Below the pieces are notes generated by a model that worked only from the letters and a program-made list of their open reading frames with translations, had not been told where the DNA came from and made no database searches. 64,000 bases of DNA. Source: Paulownia fortunei (lineage: Eukaryota > Streptophyta > Magnoliopsida > Lamiales > Paulowniaceae). Position numbers and translations under genes: made by a program. The stretch lies in assembly GCA_019321725.1 (NCBI GenBank), contig CM033123.1, positions 1 to 64,000 of the forward strand. Reading direction: 5' to 3'. Shown in pieces: positions 1 to 9,740 of the stretch; within the stretch, counting starts at the first letter, position 1; the number at the start of each line of letters is the position of its first letter.

Positions 1-1418
1 TGTGAATTTAATGTGGCCAATTTAGATTAAGTTTTATTCGGAGGGCTTTTAGTATACTGTCCTCGAAGTTTTGGGGTCAAAAGCTATTGCCTCTGTAAAC
101 GACTGCATGGTGAAAGAGGGGTCCTCGTTAGGCCTGGAAATCAGTGTTTTCATTTTGCAGTGCGTGTGCTCCTACTTCCTCAGTGCAACGTCTCTTTTCT
201 TTCCGTCCAATAATTCCACATATAAAAATCATATTCACAATGCATGCACACACAAACACCCCCTTAGATATAGATGTGAAATTCTTGGATGGATTGATTT
301 CAGTCCATCCAAGACTTTTAATGAAGGGAAGTGGGTGGTGAACCACCCACCCCATGTTATCCAATAGTCACCAGTAGGTTGGGTGACACTCTTTTTTCTT
401 TAGGGACCGCAATGCAGAAAGGGTTAATGGAGGTTGGATTTTCTGGAGAAAGTGACATGAGAAAATTTCAGCATGGGAATAACTCAGAGAATTCTTTTTT
501 GTGAGGGCTCTCTTCTTCTCTATTTCACTTTCCCATTCTCGAGTTGTGAGCTTTGATGCTAACAACACAGTTGGCTGATATATAGTCGTAGTACACTAAA
601 TTAAAAGATTGAAATTCTACCCTTTAAGACAGGTCTAAACTGAGTACTTGTTCAATCAAATTCTAGAAGACTACCAAATAATCTTTAATTGATGGTACTT
701 GGTTTCTTAAGGTTGTCAATATTGGAAGCTCAGAGGAATGGCAGTGTCCCCCACAATACTTGGGTTGAAAAGTGCCATCATTCTTCTTTTATATGTAGCA
801 GTGGCCATCAGATGCAGCAAAAATGTTGCTGGCTTTCCTCAAAAACTAGTTATACTAGTATCATATATTTTATTTGGCATGGCAAAGTCAAGGATAATGT
901 AATTATTCTCATATTTTCGGTAAAACCTTTGCAATTCCGCAACCCATTCAGTCAAGTTTTTTCAGAGATCATTGACAATAACTTTTAAGTGGGACCACAA
1001 TGCATTTTATTGAAGAGAAATGACCATATTATTGCTAATAAGTTCATTTTTGTGGGTAAATAAGTTCATTTTTGTGTTTGGAAAGGAGCACAAATTACTA
1101 AGAGGCATCAATGGAGATACTATTGAAGTCTGCTAGTAGCTCTAAATGCAGATTAGTTCACCAAATGTCATCAATATTCATAGTATGAGGTTTAGTAATT
1201 CACCTTGTCTTAATTGGAGACAAAGTTGTTCATTGGTTAGCGCCTCACGTACATGCATTAAGGCTCTCTGGCTGTCTAGCTATGACCTTTACTTCTATGT
1301 TTTGGCTTTTTTGATAAAATATTATAATTTAATAAAATATTTATTAGAATATCGTGTAATGACAGAAAAAAAATATTATTTGCAGTAAGGCTTTCAATAA
1401 TTTTTTTTTCAATTTGAA
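1..1418. other. Intergenic, no gene recognised
   Basis: No open frame here resembles a known protein and none shows splice-linked conservation. The only clear structure is a pair of short perfect inverted repeats at 284-313 (10-bp arms) and 331-350 (9-bp arms). From about 1310 the DNA becomes very AT-rich, leading into the transposon remnant. Confidence 0.6.
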
Positions 1419-1722
1419 GGAATTTCGTAAAGTAACGCTTTTAAATTTTTAATTTTTTTTTCTTTAATTTATATATATGTATATACATAAAATACGTCAA
1501 TTGTGTATATCTATAATTTATTCATATTATGTTTATTTAGTATTTTATGTAATTATAATATTATACATGTAAATATAAAAATTAAATTTTGAACTAAATT
1601 AAACAACAATTAAAAAAATTATTATATAAATAAATGGAGTAATCAAATTAAATATATTATATACAATAATCATGTCCGTCAGTACCACAACTACGTGGTC
1701 GTCTATTCCTATGCCCTGCAGC

Positions 1723-3250
1723 TCACTCTCCCCTATTCTGTGCAACAGTATCAAAGAATTGTGATATCTCATCAGTTTGTGAATTATTATTTACATATGT
1801 ATTATGATAATTCGATGAAAATGTATCATGGATATGATTTCGATACATTGATATTATTAGAGAGAATGAAATATGAGAGATATTAAACTCCGGACGTGAA
1901 ATATTTTCAGGCATCAATCCCAAACTAAGATTAAGTTGTACCTGCGAGTACGTATGTGTTGTCGGATCATAAAGAGTGAAAGAAAAATAATTCTCTGATA
2001 TTAGGACTGACCTATAAACATCGTCAGGAGAGACATGTAATGTAGAAGGCCCGACTACATCTGCTGCTAGAGGACAGTGATATGATGTCAAAACATAACC
2101 AGTAAAGGGAGGTATCTGAGTTCGACTGATGGTATCACCCTCTACTGAGCTACTGGACCTCTCAGTATGACTCATTTTTCTCCTATTTGTCCTAGTCTGT
2201 GTATCATCTGGTGGTTGTAGTTGTTCCGAGAGCATTTGTAAAGGCAAATTTCGGCTAATGAGGAGGGTTGCGGCCTACTCACCAACAGAAATATATCGCT
2301 CTAATAATGAATTAACTGCAGTCAAATCCTCAAAAGACCTCATCCGAACACTTATACTAAGAGAGGTCAACTAATCAACTTGAAATACATATAAAAAAAT
2401 CATAATATAAATACATATGATATAAAAGAACTCCAAAATATAAATATATCAAATATCAATTTACGTACCAAAAATTGCATCAAAGATGCAACCCCAACTT
2501 GGTAGCCTGTAGTCTGAACTCTATTGGCAGACGATATAAAACGACATGTAACTCTGTCATATCACTCATTATATTCATCTTCTATACTGACTGCATCTCT
2601 GATAAGTGGTCTATACACAATAGTTTCAAATCTTCTAATCCATGCGCTAATATACTGTATGTGATGACCTTTCCAGTCAAATTCTATATACCCCCTGCGG
2701 TCAAATTTATGCAAATCTGTGTCACGATTCTATGAAAATGGAGGGATGTTTTGAATCATCCCAAACTGTTGAAGAACCCTCTTAGAATGGTGTATCTCAA
2801 CTCGCGCATAGAAGATCAATGGACAAGTGGACGTCCAAAGTTGGGGACTACAATATAGTGACAATTCAGTAATATATTGAGAAGTTATGTCATATGGTTG
2901 CCAAATGAACTGCAAAATATATATATATATATTAATAATTTATTATAAGTGATGGCAAATAAAACTTCATTATAAGTTTGTTGACCTGGTGTGGAATCAT
3001 AGCATCAAACATCTCTCAAAAGATGTGCACAGAATATCGAGTAGTATGACCATAAGTTATCGTCGTATTCTACATATAATTATTCATTTACATTAACATA
3101 ATAAAAAAATAAATATACTTCTAAAAGAGTAATAACAAAATTTTTTTACCATGTTCCATAGAGAGGATTAGGAAATACATGCTTTAAATCAATCTCTCAG
3201 GGCTCTAAATCTACATGTGGTTCTAGAACGATGGTGTAATGGGCGTTATC
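1723..3250 (-). pseudogene. Plant mobile domain (PMD, 'Ser/Thr phosphatase 7 long form homolog'-like) relic
   Basis: Read on the minus strand, 2915-2730 encodes the hallmark PMD stretch: FIWQPYD, then LYCSPQLW, then VEIHHSKRVLQQFGMIQNIP. This matches the family pattern of W-x-PY, a cysteine before W, and VE-x-H-x3-RVL-x-QFG-x2-Q-x-IP. Downstream, about 2700-2470, a second family block reads DWKGHHIQYISAWIRRF and then YDRVTCRFIS, but a TGA stop stands where a tryptophan is usual (around 2555). A 174-codon low-complexity tail lies at 2247-1723. PMD proteins occur as host genes (MAIN/MAIL family) and inside transposons. Position and strand, directly behind a MULE transposase, indicate the transposon form. 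Internal stops make it a pseudogene. Confidence 0.75.
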
Positions 3251-3314
3251 TTAGACCACGATCAAATCTAGAAGAATTGAAATTCACATCAATACAAAAT
3301 ATGATAAAGATGTA

Positions 3315-5504
3315 TTAAATTATAAGATAAATATGTATTAATTTTACCTGTAATAAGTGTAATGTACCACCAATATTGCATTTTATCTTGGAGCATGCCA
3401 TACACAACTCACGGTACAAAAAAACCAATACAATACTATCCCAACTGTACTCACTAACTTCATCTACATTCTTAAATTTTGGCAGATAAAGTAACGGAAT
3501 TGTGAGTGGAAGACGATGAGCACCTTTTAATACTTCATTGATGTATTCAGACATGTTGGTAGTCAGAAGTCTGCCTTGTCACCCTCTATCATGAGAAAAT
3601 GCCCATTTTTCCTTATCAATCTCTGCCAAGTATGCAAATGTTTGTGGCTTAATACTTTTAATCTCCTTAAGAGCCTTCTCAAACTTACTTATTTGATGTG
3701 TAGTACCGGCTCTGTAACGTAAGTTCCTCAATTGTATATTCTTGAAATAATTGTTGAAATTTGAGCACATGTGCCTCAAGCAAAATCGATGCACACTACG
3801 AGAAAATGTGAAGTCGAGTACAATCTCAATTGCTCGAAAAATGCCAGGATGTCGATAAAAAATTAGACACATACCTTCAACCCCTCGTATAATATATTTG
3901 CTCAACATTTGCAGAAACCACTTCCAAGACATAGTAGTTTCTTCATCGACAATTGTGAATGCAAGAGGCAAAACTTGCTGGTTTCCACCCATGACAACTG
4001 CAATCAACATTTTATGTTTGTATTTTGTGTATAAATGGGTTTCATCGACACTTATGACTTTGCGACAGTGATGAAATCCCTCTATACATAGTTTGAAGGC
4101 CCAAAAGACATATTTGATTATCTTTTGTCTTAGATTTCTGGTGTCTTTATGATCCTACTCAACAATAGTCCCCTCATTCAACTTTTGTAGAGATTTCATA
4201 AACTTGGGAAGTTTCTGCACTTAGCTCTCCAAGTTCCATACACATTTTCTCAGGCACGTTTCAAGCTATACCATGCTTTTGAATATGAAATCTCAAATCC
4301 CAATTTTTGTTTTACAAATTGCATGACATATTTTATCTAGCACATTGAATTATCCCGAACAATCCCCACCAACAGCGTAACAATATAATTTTTGTCTAAC
4401 TTGTGGTAGTCAACTGACATTCTATTAATCATATAAGTGTGGTCCCCCCATACCTTGTTATTTTAAATATGCCAAAGTTTGCTTTTAGTGACGCTCGAAG
4501 CTCCTATCTACACCTCATATCTGTTCTGCTATGTTTGCATACCATTTTCCATAACTTCGGCGTACTCTCAACCACACGATACTCTCGCTTCACAAAGCGG
4601 ATGGAAAAATCTTTTACTGCAGATATCAAGCGTTTCTTATCCTTAAAAATCATATCCACATCAAGAACCCTCTATTTGAATCATAAAACTTACCACAGTC
4701 CCTAATTGAAATAAAAATAGAGTTTGCATATACCTCTGGATATGTAGTAGAGATGAATGGAATCGATGGATGAAGTATATGTTCATTTGAGGTGGAGGGT
4801 ATTGCTACACTGACTGAGAGTTTAGACTGTGACGATGTCCTCTGACCATGTGATGACAATGTATTCAATATGATGTCAACATCAACATCGTCCTCATTAT
4901 CATTAAAAATTGGATGTTCAACCTCATCTAGTTCAGAATCACTAGATATGTTGGGCCCAAAATTGTCTACTATTGAATCATTGGCACCATCATGCGTGTT
5001 CGCATCAGTATCATCAGGTTCAGCATCAGGGACATACTCCGTACATGCATTATCAGCTTCTCTCATGCTACTTGATTTAATTTTGTATTGCTCAATACCA
5101 AAATTTGTATAAGCAGATGTAGAAGCACCCACGCATAGATCATCAATTCCAATAGTTGACACTTCTTGTGTCATTATAAAAAGATCCACAACAGTGTCTT
5201 AGGCTAAAAAAGACATATACGAGCCCCATTTCTGATTCATCATCATTTCTGGAGGAGCAACACTATGGTGAATTTGTTTTTTCTCAACATAAATATCCTT
5301 ATTATCAATTTCAGCCTCTGGATCCAATAAAAACCCTAAACTGTCATTGTTGGTTATCTCCATAATTGATTCTTTTATCCATTGCATATAGACTTGTGAA
5401 AATTTAGCAAACACTTTCAACGAGAATTGATTGCTATCAATGCGGGTGTACTCATACAATTTTGACAATAATTCCGAAAAGGTTATTGTATGAGGAATTT
5501 TCAT
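3315..5504 (-). pseudogene. MULE (MuDR-type) transposase relic
   Basis: Successive minus-strand pieces follow the order of a plant MULE transposase. An acidic N-terminal region (5504-4700) comes first. The MuDR DNA-binding block follows (about 4690-4440) with the wording REYRVVESTPKLW and FKITRYGG. The catalytic core lies at about 4140-3580: FWAFKLCIEGFHHCRKVISV, DETHLYTKYKHKMLIAV, PLAFTIVDEE, MSWKWFL, then the histidine-rich VHRFCLRHMCSNF. The tail TTNMSEYINEVLKGAHRLP (about 3560-3500) is also typical. Defects are several nonsense codons, for example a TGA between HDRG and QGR near 3584, frame changes around 4200-4450, and a tyrosine where the second catalytic aspartate is expected (IFYRHPGI in place of ISDRH-x-GI). 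The family moves DNA by a DDE cut-and-paste reaction; this copy cannot. Confidence 0.88.
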
Positions 5505-5642
5505 ATATACAATTGGAAGACAGTCATATTGTATGAGGAATTTTCAATAATCTTGTGACACTTAACCTCCCGCATATACTATAACTGTAACTTTTCTTTG
5601 AGGTGTCATATATTTTCAAAAATTCAATGCAATTATTCATTA

Positions 5643-6750
5643 GTAAATTTGTAATGGTGATTTTTAAATAATTATCATTTTAATTTAATTTAATAAACAT
5701 TTTTATTAATTATATTATTGTATATAAATATTATATATATCTATTTTCAAAATAATAATATATTTTATTTATTTATTTATATTTATTCAATTTTTTATTA
5801 ATTTCAAACCCCATTTCTTATTTTAATCATTATATATAATTATTAAATCCGTAATGATGATTTTTAAATATTATTTTCTTAAATTAACTTAATAAACATA
5901 TTTATTAATTATATTATTGTATATAAATATTATATTTTATCTATTTTTAAAATAATAATATATTTTATTTATTTAATTAATTTTTTTATTAATTTCAAAC
6001 CCCCATCTCTTATTTTAATCACTAAAAATTCTTTAATTTAGTTATCTTATGCCCTAGACCAAATCAAAATATTAATATCATAGAAATGGTCAATTTTCAT
6101 ATGTTTCTTGGTCAATCAATCTTAATATCATCATCTTTTCGATCAATAATTAATATAAAAATAGCAGTTAGAGTAGGTTTTTTTAAAAAAATAACAAAGG
6201 TTATCACTTTCTTGAAAGACAAACTTGATTACTTGTAATTTTGTTAATAAATTAGTTAATTCATGATGCTGGAGTAGGTGATTAATTTAGAAAGTAGCCA
6301 GGAATTTTTCGTTTCTAAACTGAGAACGTATAATTAGTGAATAAACTAAGCAATTAAACTTGCTCATTTTAGGCTAACTATTTTCTTTTTTATGTTTTAA
6401 TCAGTCTCAAATATTAAGAAGGAACATTTCTGTATTTAACTATTCTTTTGTTAATCTTATATTTAATTAGTTAAAATGAAGATTTAGACATGGACAATTT
6501 TACTTTATATTTGAAACATTATTAGATGCCGTCAATCTTTAGGCTAAATTTGTAATAGTGATTTTTAAATAATTATTTTCTTAAATAAATTTAATCAACA
6601 TATTTATTAACTATATTTTTGTGAATAAATATTATATTTTATCTATTTTTAAAAAAATAATATATTTTATTTATTTATTTATTTATATTTATTTATTAAT
6701 TAATTAATTTTCAAACCCCATTTCTTATTTTATTCACTACCTATAATTAT
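5643..6750. repeat. Three diverged copies of a ~190-bp AT-rich repeat
   Basis: Copies lie at about 5643-5840, 5843-6030 and 6544-6750. Each begins near AATTTGTAATGGTGATTTTT, passes through AATAATATATTTTATTTATT and ends in TTTCAAACCCCATTTCTTAT. The first two are nearly adjacent and the third is separated by about 510 bp of unrelated AT-rich DNA. They lie behind the transposase relic and may be subterminal repeats of that element, or an independent AT-rich family. Confidence 0.75.
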
Positions 6751-7420
6751 TAATAATTAATTAAAATATTATATTTCACAATAAAATTAAATTTTCAATA
6801 TATATTTTTTAACAGAAAAGCTTTTGATGTATATTTTATTTTTATGATGTACCTACAAAGTATTATTTTTAATTTTTATTGATATTTTAATTAGTCCCAA
6901 CATGAATAAATTGTTAATATAACATATTATCAAATCAAACAAAATATAGATTAATAAAAAAAAAACTGTTGTTATCTCTCTAATATTTAAATTAACAACA
7001 AAATAATTTCTAACACCTTAACTTCAAAATATAATGCATACTCAATTAAATAATTTTAAAAAACTAATACTTAAATAACTAATTTAAAAATAATAATAAT
7101 AATTATCTTTTTAATTTGGTCGTCATTGCTGATGTCGCTGCCATTGCCGCCGCATCACTGCTGTCGTCTTTGCTGCCGCATTAGTGGAGTGTTTGGTTGA
7201 TGAAAAAAGAAAATAAGAACAAAAATTTCAAATAAAATAAGAAGAAGATGAAGATGAAGAAAGAAAGTCGGGATAAGAGAAATAGTTAAGAATGAGAAGA
7301 AAAAAAATGAGTGAAGAATAAAATGAGTCTTGCAACCCATGAATAGCGTGAAAAAAAAAAAAGCTGGTAAAACAGTTAATAATAGAATAAAATTTAAAAA
7401 AAAAAATATTTTACAACAAA

Positions 7421-7665
7421 GAAAGTGTTACCGCCCTTCTTTTCAAATCCGGTTCCTTGGAAAGCGTTACCGCCATAACTCCTTCCTTAGAAAGCGTTAC
7501 CAGCCATAATGCATTTTTTTGAAATCTAGTGAACCATGCATTAATTGATGTCTGCACATTCTTTTGAAAGAATATTTACAAAGAAAATATTAATGGGGGT
7601 AATGCTTTTCAATTCAAATCCGATCAAATATATATATATATATATATATATTATTGAAAGCGTTA
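7421..7665. repeat. Cluster of GAAAGCGTTACC-type motifs
   Basis: The 12-mer GAAAGCGTTACC or a one- or two-base variant appears at 7421, 7460, 7490 and 7656. The fourth is followed at once by AGTAACGTTTT, giving a local inverted pair. A (TA)n run lies inside the cluster at about 7628-7651. The reverse orientation of the same motif occurs near 1429, so the cluster may be one end of the MULE relic. Confidence 0.6.
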
Positions 7666-8289
7666 TTGGAAGTAACGTTTTGCAATAATTCCATGACTAC
7701 TTTCCATTCTACGGTATTTTGACAATTTTTTTATTAAATTATAATATTTTGTCAAAAAAAACCTCTATGTTTATGTGGATTTCAAATTAAATAATTGGTC
7801 TGCCATTAAAGATTTTTTTCTGATGAATGCATCTCAAGCACCAGTTAGCTTTCTGCTTGTTTATTTGCACCCCTTGTCATTCTGAAGAAATTTTATGTAC
7901 ACAAAAACTCATGCTTGCTGCATATTGTGAAGCAGTGACATGATCTACTTTAAAGGATGATTCCCAAATCTTCTAAATGGAATTTTCACAATACTGAAGG
8001 CAATGATCGATCCTACAGAGTCCAAGGCCAGACATGGTGAACCTTACATGACCATTTGCAGTTCAGAATCCATCACTCTAAGCTAAAAAAAGGATTCCTG
8101 AATCTAACTACCCTGTTCAAGGCTTTGAAAGACTCAAATCTTTGTTTTGCACATATATGAAATGTAAAATCAAGAAACCTTAGGCTTGTGGATTAAAAAA
8201 AAAATCACTTTGGTATAGAATTGGCTCAGGGATCTCAATGCTGCATGAGTCCAAAGATGAATAAAGACTGCAAGAGGCATAAGGTGCAA

Positions 8290-9265
8290 TAGAGAGGCAC
8301 TTCACTCAGCTCCCTTGGGGATTCATTTATCTGTGAGAATGCACTTGCACTATGATCCTCAGATTCCTAGCATAGTTCCTCCTCCTTTTTAATGCTTAAA
8401 ATGTCGCATGGATATCATATGCGTGGTTGCCTTTCTGCTCAGCCACCTTCTTTGGTCGATCTGGATAAATTTTGAAATTGGAGAGAATATCAAGATTCTG
8501 CAGCACTACCCCCATTTATGGGGCCATAATCAGATCATCAGACAACGTTCTGCTGCTGTTTCAGTGAAGTGCTTCATGCATTCAGGATTAATCTCCCCAT
8601 TGTTATGTGGATCAATGATCTCCTCTAAAGCACTTCTACTATGATTTAGAAATGCTCAATCTGCTAAACTAACTTGTTCTTTTGGAAGACTAGGATTTGG
8701 GACTGGCCTTCCACACGATACTTCAAAACGTACTATCCCAGAAGAATATACTTCAAATATTTCTGTCAACTGCTGTCTCCAGAAGTACTCAGGATCCAAG
8801 TACCCAAAACTTCTTTTCACAACTGTGCTAACTTGTGTTTGATTGAAAGTAGCACCTGTTCTAGAGAGACCAAAGTTGGAAACCTTTGCGACCCATTTTC
8901 ATCTGACAGAATTTTTGTGCTCTTTATGTCCCTATGAATTCACACCTTTGTGAAGTTAGAGAATCCCTCTAGCAGCACCTATGCATATGTTTAATCTGTC
9001 TCCAAGATAGAAGGGGATTGTTGCTCTTGTAAAGGGGCTCCCCTAAAGTACCATTAGCCATATAGTCGTAAACTAGTATCATCTTCTTGTTTTCTTCGCC
9101 AAGCCCCAATGAAAGATCAAATGCCGGTGCCTTAGCTTGGAGAGCAATTCAATTTCATTTTGGGATTCATGAACACCTTGCTCAGAAGAGGGGTTTGCTC
9201 TTTGGATGGCAACCGTGGTAGTATTTCCATCTGATAAAGTTTCCTACTTTTTGGGAGGAGAACAG
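8290..9265 (-). pseudogene. CrRLK1L-type receptor-like kinase pseudogene (kinase domain)
   Basis: On the minus strand the kinase domain of the Catharanthus roseus RLK1-like family (FERONIA/THESEUS/HERK group) can be followed in broken frames. [19 protein letters not shown] lies near 9220, with Q where the ATP-binding lysine belongs. [10 protein letters not shown], then LVYDYMANGTL and LYKSNNPLLSW follow. The activation-loop region reads NFGLSRTG, then [20 protein letters not shown]. Further on come [17 protein letters not shown] and EEIIDPHNNGEINPECMKHF. Several stops and frameshifts occur, the lysine is lost and DFG reads NFG. The extracellular malectin-like part was not found upstream, so the copy is also 5'-truncated. 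CrRLK1L genes are usually intronless, so absence of introns does not show retroposition. Confidence 0.85.
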
Positions 9266-9617
9266 AGAAGAACGAACCATAAGTTCAAGTAAAATCCTAA
9301 ACATGTAGTGAAAAACTTCATTAGATTAGTCACTAATCAAACTCACCCAATGAAAAAATTCAAGTAAATTGGAGTTATAATAATAAATGAAAATAGCAAC
9401 AAAAAGTAATCGTTTTGACTTACGCAACAGACCATGTGCGCTACATGTAGAAGTTTAGAAGCAAAAAATTCAAGATTTAATTTACGAATTGGCAAGTCAT
9501 GTAATAAATTTAATGACGAAAACACCCTCCCTCAAAACTCTCATCTCGTCACCTCCAAGATTTTTTAGCGTTTCTTCTGTTGGCTGTCAGCACAAACTCT
9601 ATCCCTTCATCTTCTCC

Positions 9618-9679
9618 ATGAACATGTCTCTCAGCTTCTCTTGCTGTGCTTCTCTTTTCCCACAACTTCCAAGTTCCCT

Positions 9680-9740
<61 letters not shown>

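Larger units (their letters stand above)
1419..7691 (-). mobile_element. Degenerate Mutator-like element carrying a plant mobile domain (outer limits tentative)
   Basis: The core at 1723-5504 holds relics of a MULE transposase followed, in the same direction, by a plant mobile domain (PMD). The outer limits are a guess. Near 1429-1443 the plus strand reads AAAGTAACGCTTTT, and at 7421-7690 the opposite orientation (GAAAGCGTTACC and close variants) occurs four times, as expected for diverged terminal inverted repeats with subterminal repeats. No clean 9-bp target duplication was found at these ends. Both coding parts contain stop codons, so this copy is non-autonomous. The true element may be smaller than drawn. 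Confidence 0.4.

Noticed and set aside
2475..2735. Plus-strand 86-codon frame over the PMD relic
   Set aside because: It is the antisense shadow of conserved PMD wording on the minus strand.
9489..9617. Longer N-terminus of the LdpA-like protein starting upstream of 9618
   Set aside because: The open frame begins with TTG at 9489; an ATG exists at 9513, but the extension adds no recognisable feature. Kept as an alternative start only.
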